64,000 bases of DNA, from NCBI RefSeq assembly GCF_963678635.1, contig NC_087064.1, positions 11,135,671 to 11,199,670 on the forward strand, given 5' to 3'. Under the pieces are notes generated by a model that was given only the letters and a program-made list of their open reading frames with translations, was not told where the DNA came from and ran no database searches. Numbering within the stretch: the first letter of the stretch is position 1; every line of letters starts with the position of its first letter. The position numbers were made by a program, and so were the translations under genes. The stretch comes from Symsagittifera roscoffensis. Taxonomy: Eukaryota > Xenacoelomorpha > Acoela > Convolutidae. Below are positions 32,451-44,934 of this stretch, piece after piece.

Positions 32451-34889
32451 AGAAAAAATTTATGAATTTATGAGAAAAAAAATTTTAGTCAAAAAATTGA
32501 AAACAAGGTAAATAGTTTTTAAGCTAAAGTAAAGTTTTATCGGAAGTCTTGTGTATCAAGTCAATGGCAAGTCTTTTATGGAAAAAATCTCACTCATTAT
32601 AATTGAATAACGTTTTACTAAAGTGACGAAAACTTTTATAGAGACTGATAATCAGACTCCACTATAATTCATTACTATAAATGAAACTCCGGTGCGGAGA
32701 TGATTTTTTTCCTGTCGCATTTTGGCAATTTTTTAACCACTTCCGTTGCTTTGCAGCTGTTCTAAACAACCATTGCTTTTTTCTGTTAGTTTTCTATTTA
32801 CAGGTAGTCTGCAGTTTATTTTCTTGCTACTTCATCGTTAGCTAGCTCGAAAATTAAAATTCTAAATTTACTGAACACTTTTCAGTTAAAACTGAATTCA
32901 ATTCATTGCTCAACGAGTTCATGATGATTCTACGCGCTTTGAAAATTTACAAAAGCCGTAGCCATATAAATCCTCAAAAGCTTATTTTTGAACTATGTAT
33001 AGCCTAAATTTAGCACGTTTTGATCAGAAGTTAGCAGATTAGTAAAGGAGGCTCTTACGAAAATTCCTGTCTTATTGAAACTTTTCTCAAACCAACTCGG
33101 GTCAGAGAACTAGAATAGAAAATAAGTAAATCTAGTCAGAGAAAAAAAGAGTCCATTCGAGTCGAGTAGACATTTGCCAATTTGGGTTTTGTCTTTGTTC
33201 AGATTTTTGCTTTGAATCAAACTTTACTTGATACTATGTTCAGACCTTGTTTGAAACTGTCCCAACTGTTGCCAATTTTTTCAGACTTTGACTAGGAGTA
33301 GGCTTAGTTGTTTTTTAGGACTATGTTTAGACTTTATTCGGGACCATGTTTAGACTTCGCGGCTACATTCAGACTTTTCTTGGGAACGTGTTCAGATTAA
33401 GTTTACCCAGGTTGACGTTCATACAAGAAAAGTGCTTATCATATATTTTCATATATGAAAAAAACGCTTAACATAAAGCTTAATAGAAAAAAATTTTATG
33501 ACAAGTCTTTTTTTCAGTTGATTTTTTTTTCGAAAATTATCTTAAATTTGTTTAAAACTCAAACAAAACCAATAAGTGTCAGTTTTTGGTTTTATGAGAC
33601 CTACTTTGGCATCTAAAAAAATTTTTGAAAAAAAACGCTTATCATACAATTTCGCCTATGAAACTTGTTTGATAGGCATTTTTCCATATAAAAAATACAA
33701 ATTTGATGTGAAGAGATAATTATCCTTTTTTTTGGTTGTAAACTTGCTTCTGTGCTCGAACATACATTTCACAAAAAAAAGTATTGAACTGCAATTTTTG
33801 TTTCTATAATCTGGTTTCTATGACGAGATTGAGTTTTTCACTCACAGATCCAAAAATCAAAAGCAAGTGTCTTTTCAAAAACGCATATATCTATTTTGTT
33901 CTCATTTGCTAAGATAAACCTAAACTGTCCTCTTTTCTCAACCACCGAAACTTTTCAAATTAAAATCCATTAGTCATATACATAAAGTTAAGTATTTGAT
34001 ATATAATTCTGTGCGAAAAGTTAACAGCAACTTACTTGGCTAATATCTCTTAATGCAGTTTTTCTGCGTGGTCACTACCAGTTACAATCTGGGTTTTCTT
34101 AAGATCAAAATTCTTGGTTTTTGTGTTTCAGATGAACACAAAACTTAAAATTAGTAAAAATTTGTTCTCTTATTTAATGGAAAAACTGCTTATCAAGCAA
34201 TTTCATTGAAGTGAAAAAAAATGCTCATCATACAATTTCATCGTACGAAAAAATACTTTTGCTTTTTTCATAAACTTTTTTTGATATAATTCCAAAATGT
34301 AGCACAAATAGATAGTAACAAAATTTCATAGTATGATAAAAATGCATGTCATGCTATTTTCATGGTCTATGAAATAGTTTGAAAAAGTTTGATATACTTA
34401 TTTTTTCATAGTATGAAAGTGTATGACAGGCATTTTTTTCAACACTGGTGGTTAATTTGAACCGCGTTGGGACGAACAATTTTTGGGTTGGTGTTTTGAA
34501 TACTAACCTGGATTCTGACTGATCTGCGATGGCACAATGTTTACACTAACTGCAACCAGAAGAACACTGAGCGCTAGTTCAAAGCTCTGCAAAATAAATT
34601 GACATAGTACTTACAAATCAATAGGGGGTCAGCAAATGGTAAATTCTTATATAAAAAAGCGTGCATCGTCGAACTTTTATTTAAAAACCAAGTCTCTGAG
34701 AAATCACGATATATTCAAAATCGACAATATATATTAAGAATGGAAACTAAATTTTTGAAATAAAATTCAATGTATTCTACAAAAATGATTTCAGTTCATT
34801 TTTAGAACTGATTTGAGTATGTAATCACAAGCAAAAAGAGTTATAAGAAGCATAAAAAAACATAAGAATTAAAATTCAGCAGATGATAT
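32451..34889. other. No gene seen; scattered GCTTATCATAC hairpin fragments
   Basis: AT-rich. Between 33425 and 34440 the word GCTTATCATAC (or its inverse GTATGATAAGC) recurs in degenerate form next to TTTCAT..ATGAAA, like the perfect hairpin at 27625. No supported frame. Confidence 0.45.
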
Positions 34890-35141
34890 CCCTATGTTTA
34901 CCAACCCAATCTTGCCAAACCCACCCGACCCCCTCACTCCAGCCCAGTTACAAATTACTACATTACCAACCACAACCCCAACCCTTTGCCAGTTTTCCAG
35001 CCCATCCCTCCCCCAGCTTTCCATTCACTCTTCCCCTCAGTTTACCAAAAACGTTTCCGAAAATGTGAAATTAAGAAAATATGGGACTTTATAAGTAGCA
35101 ACTGCGCTACACAGGACATGAGGGTTTGTACACTCTCAAAT

Positions 35142-35360
35142 TCACCCCCCCCCCCCCCCATTTGAATTTTATTTTAGAAAAAGTTTCATGTCATCATGTA
35201 ATGAAACATTGCATCGTGAACCAATCAACTAATGTGAACACACTTGTTCTTAATACGTTTACATCGTAACATTGCGCAGCATTCAGCCATAATCTTCGCA
35301 AAAATGCTGAGAAAATATAAATATTGAAATGCGGGGGAAAGTGGAAAGGGCCAAAATCAG
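35142..35360 (+). repeat. MITE-like repeat, family B copy 2
   Basis: It starts with a C homopolymer and CATTTGAATTTTATTTT, and ends with ATTGAAATGCGGGGGAAAGTGGAAA. The inside shares GTGAACACACTTGTTCTTAA and GTAACATT.CGCAGCATTCAGCCATAAT with the other copies. Confidence 0.6.
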
Positions 35361-36124
35361 ATACACTTACAAAAATTGTAAATTTTGTCAAAAATCTCTC
35401 AAAAAAGCATTATAATCGACTAAAAAAAATTATAATGGATTCTATTGACATAAAAACTTTATGAATGTAACCGATTCTTAAGGAATTTGAATTGATTAGT
35501 TTTTAATTTTATAGGCACTGACTATAAAATGACAATATAATCAAATATGATCCAGCAACGCTCGGCGCGGGATTATATTTGTCAATGTTTTAAAAAAAGT
35601 AAGAAATTGATTTCAAAAGCAGTAAAGAAGTCCATAGTTTTCCTAGAGTTAACAAACACATGCAAGCAGTAAGCCAAAAAACACAAAAATACCCCTTTGC
35701 AAAAAGTAACGCTAAACTCACCATTTTTTAATGTCGGAAATGATGCAAAAATGTATTTGTATTTTTTTGAGCTCGCTTAATTCAAAAACTTTTTTCCTGT
35801 GTACTGCAAAAATCAAGTTTATTGGTTTTGCATAAAAATCAATTAGTCATGCAGGGACACTCGTTTTGATTTTTGATTTTTGATTTGGAAAATATTTGTA
35901 CAACTTTTTGATGAACCGCTTTTTTTGTTTTTTTTTGCTTCCTAATTGTTGCACTCTAATTTTATAAAAGTGACTAATGTTTTAGCAAAGCAAACTGACT
36001 AAATCGTTTTTTATAGTCAAAACAACAACACCTGTTTCAATTCAGTTGAACTGTTTCAACTTTCTACTGTTGAAATGTTTCAAAAAAAGATTGCATTGAG
36101 GGCTATTAATCGGGTCATTATAAA
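35361..36124. other. No gene seen
   Basis: AT-rich sequence without supported frames. A short ATTATAATCGACT..ATTATAATGGATT pair near 35410-35445 recalls the repeat at 57880-58770. Confidence 0.35.
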
Positions 36125-36650
36125 AATCAACAAAACTGCTCGTATCAGGGCAAAGCACTGAACGTGCCGACAGCCTTTTAAGGTTTATGGATAAGTAATA
36201 ACAAGAAAAAATTCAATGTAATAAAAATAAAATGATTTTTTTTTTATAATTTAAGATTTATTTTGAGAACATCATCACCCCACGCGCCATATAAAGTACA
36301 AAGTAATAAATATCGCTCGCAGTAAAATATAAATTATGGCAAATAATCTTCCTTCAACCAATTTGGAACAATTTCTAAGACGGATTAAATCTCCGCTTAC
36401 GCTTTAATTAAACAGATCGCGCGTTTATTGTCCCAAGTTGGCCAAAAAGTGATCTTTAAACCCCCATAACTTTACAAAAATTGATCACAGGTGAAATATC
36501 TTTTCAAATTTAAGCTCAAGACAACAATACATTTTGAAAAATATAAAAAATTTTGTCAAAACTGTCTAGTTGAAAAGTCGAAATTTTTCTGAAGAAAAAA
36601 AAACCCACCCCCGAGCACAAATATTCCGTTACTTTGTTACCAAATTTGGA
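36125..36650 (+). repeat. ~500-bp interspersed repeat, copy 2
   Basis: It aligns with 27045-27580 over its whole length. The hairpin has decayed to TCAGGGC-AAA-GCACTGA (36146-36162), and the GCGCG palindrome is partly lost. Confidence 0.8.
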
Positions 36651-38030
36651 ACAAAAAGCTAGTATTTTCATCCTATAGGAATCTGATAAAAAACTTATCA
36701 GAATTTTAATTAAGAAAATAAAACAATACACTTCACACACTAGTATATCCCATAAGCCAGTATATTTTATAAGCCAACATGGTTATCTTGTATGAATCTG
36801 ATAAAAACCGTACCAGATTATAAATTATGATAAAATATTCCCATAAAAATTAATAAGGAAATAAAATTTGAACTAAAAAATGATTGAAGATTTTAAAAAA
36901 ATTATGTACACGTTTGGAATGTGCTAGACTCAAAGTAAATAACAAATTTGAAAATGTATACAAAAATTTGCAAAGGCGTATTGGGCACTTGGGAAAATAC
37001 ATATTTTTTGGTAAACCAAATTACTTTTCCAAGCGTTTGCTACCGGTGAAGGTTTGAAACTAAAAGACGTTCATAAACACTTTTGGAAGTTTCTGACCAA
37101 AAAAAATCTCCACCATCAGAATTAGTACACGATGACGCTACAGGATGATTGCAAAAGTTTATGATTGGACAGCCAAATATGGATGTCGTAAATAATACCA
37201 AAAGCTGAACTTTTGGGTTGTGGGGAGTCAAATTTCTGAGTACCTCCCGCCCTGCTTCTTAAATTCGGTACTGCTGCCTAGTATTATCGTTTTATCCAAC
37301 GTCAGATTTGTGTAAAAAGAACTATGAACTATATTTTCTTTCCCATGGGGAGATGCAAAAAACAATTTATGCCAAACTTAGATGGATAATTGTTCACATT
37401 GTCTAACTGAAATGCTAAAAATTAAGTTGCTATCAAATAGTATAAGTTACAGGTAAACGTTTCAAGCCAACAAAACGTAACTGGAACACAAACTGAATTT
37501 ATGTTTGTTTCAACAAGAAATTGAAACAAAAATTAAATCTTCAAATAAGAATAGGTTTTTCTGTAGCCGAAATTGTCCAAAAATAAAATTTTCACGGCTG
37601 CGACTTTTTACGTGCATGAAAATTAACGATTACCTTAGGCTATTTAATTTTTTTAATTTGTACAAAATGCTCAAAAAAAGGTCAAAAAAAGAGTGGACAA
37701 TAACGTTAGGTGACTTCCACAATTATTTGCTCTTATTTTTTCTGAGATATGAGCAAGTAATTTTGTTTTGAATAGTTTGATTCATTTTTCAATTAAGACC
37801 CTTTTTTGTAATCAATTTTTTAAAATTTCTTAAAATTGGAAAGTGAGATAAATATTGAATCTCGTAAACTTTTGATCCTTTTCGTCTGTGCAATGCTTTT
37901 CGTCAAACATCTAATCTTTCTTTAACCGGCATATGTTTTCTTCAATTTTTTAAACTCGGCTTTGAAATTAAGGTAATTGTTGAAGTTCAAAGTACCGGTA
38001 TTTTTCTCCCTATTAGTTAAGACCATTTAT
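36651..38030. other. No gene seen
   Basis: AT-rich; short frames only, none with recognisable content. Confidence 0.35.
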
Positions 38031-38059
38031 ATACAAGGAAAGGGCCAACATACGAGCTC

Positions 38060-38250
38060 TACAGCTCATCACGGCGCACCGCCGTTATCTCTCTATTTAA
38101 GAACTTCTTGCAATTTTTTGTTATTTTCTGGACTGGGTAACGTTGGATCACCCTCCAGCAACAAGCCTGGATCATGGTGGGCCTCGATCATCCGACCTTT
38201 CTGAGCGGTGGAGACGTAACCACTTCAACACCGCTACCCTTGTTAAACTT
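38060..38250 (-). repeat. Probable tRNA-derived SINE
   Basis: A GC-richer island in AT-rich surroundings. On the minus strand it reads GTAGCGGTGTTGAAGTGG then TTACGTCTCC (A-box-like, near 38200-38235) and GGTCGGATGATCGAGGCCC (B-box-like, near 38180). This is the layout of a tRNA-type RNA polymerase III promoter, followed by a non-tRNA body. The B box is imperfect. Confidence 0.4.
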
Positions 38251-38259
38251 TGAACAATA

Positions 38260-39509
38260 CCTGTTCAAGTTTTCATTTCCTAGCCATACAATTTAAATTT
38301 CAGAATACACAAAAAAATTGTCACCAATAGCAAAAATCGACATTTTAGAGAAGAGAAAAATTACCCCACAATTTTTTTTTCTCTTTTTTCCAAGGTTGGA
38401 ACAATTGATTCATGAGCCGTCTTGTTTGACAAAACTATGTGGTAACACATTTTGTGCTTTCAGACACCATCAAATTCTTTCGCTTTAGAAAACAACGGAT
38501 AAATTTCGTCTGATTTAAATTTTTGTAACCCGTTCCTGAAATTTGAAAACCAAGTACTAATTTTAGTCTCAGTTTCTCAATAAATTTTTTGAACCTTTAG
38601 ACAACAAGAAGTAATTTTTATCTACTGTTTCATATTGGTAATTTTTGCTTATCTTGAGGTATAGAAAATCTGAAGTCTTTTATTCACCGGTTAACATATT
38701 TATCTTAATTTCAAACTTTTAGAAATTTTCATTAAATCGAATATATGGGGCCGTCAATTGAAAATGAAAATAATCCAAATTATTTAAAAAAACACATGCT
38801 CATTTCTACTCATCTAGTGTAAGCAAACTGTAACAAAAATGGTCTCCAAAATGAAAACTTTTTTCCTTCGCTTCTGTACCCTTTTAAGAAACAAGGAAGG
38901 CCGAATTTAAAAAAAAACCAAATTGACCATAGGATTTTTCACTCATATTCATTTTCACATTCATATCAATTATAAACTTTGTGCAATTGTTATCCTTCGC
39001 CATTGTTCCAAGATCTTAGAAAGTGATTTAGCACTAAAACAATTAAGCTTTAATGATTAGAATGCCCTTTAGAGTCGATCAAAATTTTTTGGATTGTAGC
39101 AAAATTGTAAGAAATTCAAAAAAAATTTCATTTTGATTTTAAAATAAAGATTATTTTGTAAATTCTTAAGACTATTTCTTTAAAACTATTTCTATTTCAT
39201 CCACAAACTATATAGAATTTAGATTAGTGTAATTAGAATGCACTAAAGCGTTATGGTTCCAACTAATCTGCCTCAATTGAAATTGATACTATTTCTGAGC
39301 CGGATGAAATTTTCAGATAGTATGGAACTCGAAAATGGTTCGTTGAAAAGTCCCGAAATTTATCTGAAGAAAAACCACACCGAGAACAAACTTCTAAGAA
39401 AACGCAACAGCGCAAACGCTCATTTTAAGACAATATCAAAAATTTTGACTGCTCTAATATGATTGAGTTTTTCGTGTTTAAAAACTTCCGAGTATCTAAA
39501 AACTGAAAA
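38260..39509. other. No gene seen; small remnant of the ~500-bp repeat
   Basis: AT-rich. The part at 39330-39400 matches the 3' portion of the ~500-bp repeat (AAAAGTC..GAAATTT.TCTGAAGAAAAA.CCACACCGAG.ACAAA). Confidence 0.5.
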
Positions 39510-39655
39510 TTAAAACGAGTGGTTTTACGAGGTTGATTATGAAGACCAAATTTTTTTTTCATGGCCTAATTAGTCTATATGTCAATTTTCGTAACAATCG
39601 GACAATGTGGTCAACAAATTTACTTGTAAAAAATGCAGGTGCGGGGAAAAGGAAA
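39510..39655 (-). repeat. MITE-like repeat, family A, inverted copy
   Basis: Reverse-complemented it matches the inside and left end of 42823-43028: GGCTCTTTTTCC, then CATACAGACT..TTAGGCCATG, and CCTCGTAAAACCAC. Confidence 0.6.
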
Positions 39656-41436
39656 AAGAGCCAACAAATTAAACCTATGTGAGATCTGACTCAAAATGAT
39701 AAGGCGCTCTCGCATTGTTAGTACCAATTCATCGCTCGTTAACAGGCTGAACAAATCCAAATTGGCAAAGTTTAAATTCTCAAAATTCTCAAAAACCATT
39801 GCTTTAAAAACAGTACTTTGAATTCCAGGCATGAACATTTTACTTGCTTTCTACGTTTTGTCAACACTGCTTTCTTCGAATAACAATTTGGGTTTTTGAT
39901 CTACTTAACAATCTCCCCTCGCCCCCTCCCCCCCCCCCCCCCCCTATGGTATCTAATAAAGAATCTCCACCCCTACAATTAAATACATTTAAGATACACT
40001 AAATTAGCACAAGAGCTTGTATTGAGAATTCGAATTTTGCTGCATTCTGATTGACCGAAAAATCGACCACTTTGATCTACTTAACAATCCCCCTTTCATG
40101 AAAGGAAGGGATATTATTAGGTAGATCCAAGTATTGTTGTAATGTATCATCATTATAAATAACCCACAAAAATTCCGATGAAAATAGTTGGCCTTGAAAC
40201 AACCAGCTTTTTTAGACACTTCACCAAATATTTCACATGCCTAAATATTTCATTCCAATTTAGTTCGCCTCTCACTCCCTATAACACAATCATTAGCTCT
40301 CATTATTTTTCCTACCTATTTTTTTGTTAAGAATTAACATTATTTTGACAAAACACTCAAAAACATTATTTTTCCCTCACTCGCTTGCTCATATTGTTTT
40401 TTATGTCGCAAAAATGGGGTGTTAATTAAAATTTGTCTGTTGGCAAGTCTTGATCAAATTGTCTGTTGAAAAAACTGGACAGTCATATTTGGTTATTGTG
40501 AGCAGAAAAAATAGGTTTTGGGAAAAAGATGTTCGAAAAAAAGGACATTTAACCAGGCGCGGATTTAGGGGGGTGGAGGGGTTGGCAGGTTTTTTTTCAG
40601 GGATTCGGCGCCGACCCAAAGGATCCACCCTTTGTTCTATTTTGGGGTATCCGTTTTTGAATAACGGACTCAAAAATTTTTTAAAGGCGCATCTAGCGCC
40701 AAAATATTCTTGTTTTTAGGTGGGAGCACGCGCAGGAAAAACGTGTTGTTTTGGTCAAAACTTTCCAAAAAAAGGCTAAAATGCCTTTTTTGACCTATTT
40801 TTTCAAAACTTTGCCTGCAGCGCAGAAAATGTGACCAAAACAGGCTCTTTTTAATGCTTTTGGGGAGCTCGAAAAATCAATTTGGTCGACCTAAAACAAA
40901 AAATGATGAAGCAAAATTGACATTTGTGGCCTGGTTTTATTTTCTGACTCACTTCAAAACTTATGGGTTGAATCCCGCGGAAAGTTAAACGGAAAGATCA
41001 AAGTTTTTGCATGACTTCTGATTTCAATTGATTTTTTGAATCCACTTTTTATCTCTAAACTGAACAAAACTGGAAAAAATCTAATTATATCAAAATGGTT
41101 AGTTTTTATTTCTGTCAGCTAGTTCTTTCTTACATTTGCAAATCTTAATTGTTCGGTTCAGTTTTTCTTACGGCTCCCCGTTGGCAAGGATGGTAATTAC
41201 CTCCATTCCAGATATATATGTTGCTCTGCATCACCAACTTTGAAAGATCAATGGTTCCTCAAAACTTAGCTTTAATTGTTTCATCCCAGGTCGAGATGCT
41301 CGATTCATGTTCTGACTTTTCCGACCAAAAATTCATATTTTTCGCTGTTCTCAACCAAAACTCGGTGTATATTGACTTTCTCGAACAACGATTTTTTAAA
41401 ATTTAAATTTTTGACCTCGCATAGATATATTTTAAC
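39656..41436. other. No gene seen; C-tract and a possible hAT-like end
   Basis: A C homopolymer lies at 39926-39943. The phrase GATCTACTTAACAATC occurs twice (39898 and 40074). CAGGCGCGGATTTAGGGGGG at 40554-40573 resembles hAT-type transposon termini, but no partner end was found. No supported frame. Confidence 0.35.
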
Positions 41437-41590
41437 TTTTTCGGCTCTTTTCCTCCCCCCCCCCCCCCCCCCAGGCAAATTTTTACTTTGTTATGATTGT
41501 TATGAAAATTTTTAATTTACATACAGACTAATAAAGCCACGTCAAACATATTTGATTTTCATACTCAACCTCGTAAAACCACTTGTTACG
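41437..41590 (+). repeat. MITE-like repeat, family A, left part
   Basis: GGCTCTTTTCCTCC followed by a long C-run, then ACATACAGACTAATAAAGCC and CCTCGTAAAACCAC, as in 42823-43028. The right terminus is not found. Confidence 0.6.
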
Positions 41591-42071
41591 CTAAAATTTT
41601 GAAGCTCGAAAATGGGTATAAAAAATCGAAAACAGAAAAAAATTGATCCAGCTCAGTTATGTCTCAACTAGGGTGACTATAATGGGGTGAGTAATGATTG
41701 TCTCGACTCTCTAGGTCCAAAGAAATTCTGTCCAAAATTACTTTGATGTTATATAAATTATTTGATCAAAAATAGCAGGTTAAAAAGCTTATACTGTCTG
41801 TAGTAAACGAATATACCAATAGATACAAATAGATATAAACCCTCTCAGAAGTATTCCACAATTTTTTGGACCCCGCAGAATCGACCGTCGCAAACGATCG
41901 AGTAATGCGAATTGTGTTCAGACCATGTCACTGAAACAACTATGGCTTAGGTACTATTTTTGAAAATACTTTCCACCTAAATTTGAATACCCTAAGGAAA
42001 GATCCTATAGATTGTATATTTGCTGTCATAATAAAATCATATTTGCCGTGATTTGGTTTTTCCAAAAAGTG
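41591..42071. other. No gene seen
   Basis: AT-rich sequence, no supported frame or repeat. Confidence 0.35.
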
Positions 42072-42290
42072 TAGCTCTTTTGCTTTTCCCTCGAAACTTA
42101 AAATTTCAGCTTTGAAAAATCATTTCAACATTGTTTTTATATAATAAATGCACGGTGAACAAATTCAATATTTTGAACAAAGTTGATATCTATAGTTTAT
42201 ATCGTAACATCATGCATTTAAGTATAATAACACTTAAAACAACCACGGTAATGGATATTTTGAATTGTGGGAGGGGGAGCGGAAAACAAT
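42072..42290 (+). repeat. MITE-like repeat, family B copy 3
   Basis: Internal GCACGGTGAACAAATTC, ATATCGTAACATCATGCA and a right end GAATTGTGGGAGGGGGAGC align with the other family B copies. Confidence 0.5.
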
Positions 42291-42822
42291 CAATAAAAGT
42301 TTACATGCAGGAGTGATTTCAAAATCTGTCTGAAAACTTATGATTTTCAGAGAGTCAGACTAAAGTTGAGACTCTCCTGACTTTTTTGTTCATTACATTT
42401 CTTCCAATACAATTTATAATTAAATCTAGCGATTACGTCTCAAATGGCATAATTCCTAAATAGCATAAAAATGAAAAATTTCCCAAATAGCATAAACTTC
42501 AAACAACAGTTGCATTAAAAAAATCAAAAACAATTTTTTCCTGAACAATGTGAGAAAATTAGTTAGTTGATTGACATTTTATCTCAAAAAAATTTTATAT
42601 TTTTTTTATCAAAAGCGAAAAGCATATGCTTGCGGTTATTGTTAAGCTTCTTCTGGCCAATTTTTGCGACAAATTTGTCGCTTAACATTTGTTTGGAAGC
42701 AATTAATTCTAAGTCTTGTTCACATGTTTTCGTTTCGACAAAATGTTGGAATTGGAAATTGATAGAAAATGTTTGAATTACAATGAAAACTTTAAATTCA
42801 TGCCATTTGGGAAAAGTTTCGG

Positions 42823-43028
42823 CTCTTTTTCCTTCCCCCCCACCTGCAATTTTTTATATTTGAAGTTACTGTTCACTTTGTCCGATAGTCATGAAATTTG
42901 ACATACAGACTGATTAGGCCATGACAAACATATTTGGTGTTCATAATTAACCTTGTAAAACCATTCGTTAGACCATAAAGTTCATGTTTTATTGAGGTGG
43001 GGGGGGGGGGGAGGAAAAAGAGCCAAAG
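42823..43028 (+). repeat. MITE-like repeat, family A, complete copy
   Basis: About 205 bp with terminal inverted repeats: GGCTCTTTTTCCTTCCCCCC at the left, and a G-run then GAGGAAAAAGAGCC at the right. The inverted ends are about 25 bp. No coding capacity. This is the best-preserved member. Confidence 0.75.
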
Positions 43029-43424
43029 TTTCATTTTTATGCCATTTGGGAATTATGCCATTTGGGAAGTTACCAATCTAGCATTTCATGATTTTCTCTA
43101 TTTTCACCTAAAACTTAAACTGAAAGAAGTTACTTTTTTGCCGCATGAACCCTCCTCAGATCTCAAAAAATAAAACGGTTATCTCCAAAACTTCTTATTT
43201 TGCAATCAGCAAATCTCCTCAATTGATTGTTTCTGATTCAAATTTCTTAACGGAAGTTTTTCTCAGCATATTTTTTCTGCTCAGTTCCAATAGAAACTTG
43301 ATTAAAATTTTCAAAAAAAAAATAAATTAGGTTGTGCTTGATCTATGTTTTGACTCGGTTCGACCAAAATAGGGTATGCTTTGGGTTTTCTTTTTCCCCT
43401 ACACTGTCTGGACGGTGCAACGAG

Positions 43425-43575
43425 TAGTGTTAGAAGGTTAATAATGAAGACAAACATTGTTCATGATGGCCTAATTGGTCGGCACGCCAATTTTTGTCAA
43501 AATCAGAGAATGTTCATGAGAAAATGATTTCTTTAATTTCAAGGGAGGTGTGAGAGGGAAGATGAGCCTATGTTT
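43425..43575 (-). repeat. MITE-like repeat, family A, second inverted copy
   Basis: It matches the reverse complement of the family A inside (GATGGCCTAATTGGTC..CACG, AAGGTTAATAATGAAGAC). It ends in a decayed GGAGGTGTGAGAGGGAAGATG then AGCC. Confidence 0.5.
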
Positions 43576-43576
43576 T

Positions 43577-44019
43577 GAATATGCTCGACCTATGTTTCGA
43601 CACTCTCGACCAAAGTTGGGCAAGTATCGGCTGTGCTTGACCTATTTTCCAATTTTCTCGACCAAGAATGCGTATGTTTTGATTTTTTATTTGACTCAAA
43701 AATGCTTTTCGGTCGTGGATCTTGAGTAAAAAAAACTTCGCCTTCCGACTTTCAAAGTCTAAACATGAGTCAAGTACCTTGAATCAAAATTCTAAGCATA
43801 CGTTAGTCAGAAAGGAGACACGAATTTACAGGGAAGGAGACACAAGAGTCTACTGTCTGCTTATACCAAAGCATGCAAAGAAAACTCAGCTTTTTGTTTT
43901 TATTCTCAACCGTACCATTGAAAAATATTTTGCGCTTGAGTATGTTTTCATTGTTAGTGTTTCCAAACTCGAAAGCCAAGGGAAAGGGTCAATTTTGTTA
44001 ACCCTATTCCTCAACGATT
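43577..44019. other. No gene seen; CTCGACC-type degenerate repeat
   Basis: 43577-43710 has three or four copies of text like TCTCGACCAAA.ATG..TATGTTTTGA. The same family recurs at 41285-41400, 45868-46150 and 55735-55860. Confidence 0.45.
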
Positions 44020-44250
44020 CTTTTCCAATTTCCTCTCCACATTTGAAACTCAGTTTTGAAAAACTAAGTTTACGCTGTCATAATGAAATAAAATTTTGCA
44101 TGGTGAACTATTTTACTATGAGAACAAACTTGTTTCTCAAACCTTACATCCTAACATCACGCAATCAGCCATATTAACGCATAAAAAAAAACTCAGAAAA
44201 TGGAAAAATTGAAACGTGGAATGAAGTGGAAAATACTACCCTAACTTTCA
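44020..44250 (+). repeat. MITE-like repeat, family B copy 4
   Basis: Left end CTTTTCCAATTTCCTCTCC then ACATTTGAAACTCAG; right end TTGAAACGTGGAATGAAGTGG; inside AAATTTTGCATGGTGAACTA and AACATCACGCAATCAGCCATA. Confidence 0.6.
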
Positions 44251-44934
44251 AACTCAATTCAAAGGCTTTTTTCGAGTCCCCTTTTTGTTTTTTTTCCAAA
44301 GATCAAATTAGAAAAACTTGTTTAAAAAATTTTTTTGAATTTCTGAATTGCAACCAAACGTGTCAGCGTGAACAAATGAACAAGTTTATACAAAATTTTA
44401 TATAGGAAAAAATTGCCGTATGAACAATTTTTAGACACTTTATGTTTTAATTTTACGACTGGTGTAGGAAACTGGAAAAAAGCCAACTTTTCGTATTTTC
44501 AAACTTAACATTGAGAAGTTTCAAAAGTTTTACATGCAGAACAAAAAAAACATAATTTTTTCTTTGCTCAAGTTCAAGCACTTCGCATTTATCCACAATA
44601 ACCTGCAAAAACGCGCAAGCAGTTTTGCATAAACAACACTGTTTTGCTATATCCAAATTTGTTGAGCAAACCCAAAAAAAATCATGCTCATTCTTACTTT
44701 TGAAAAAAAAATTTGCGCTTCCTTATGTTTTCATGACTAGAGTTTCTAAACTTGAAGTCTAAATGATTTTTTTTCGTAAACTTTTTCCTTAATTTCCAAC
44801 TCAATTTCAAGATTAAAGAGCCTGAAAGAAATTTAACGCTGAAAAAAAAATAAATGAAATTGTGCATGCTGAAAAAAATTAACGTTGAAAAGTTTCACAA
44901 AACCTTTAAACAAAATTTTCTTCATGCTTTTTAC
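44251..44934. other. No gene seen
   Basis: AT-rich with many A-runs; no supported frame. Confidence 0.35.

Noticed and set aside
34883-35094. Pro/Thr-rich overlapping frames
   Set aside because: Same C-rich artefact as at 31886.
43722-44177. 151-codon plus-strand frame
   Set aside because: Runs into a family B MITE-like repeat and shows no recognisable content.
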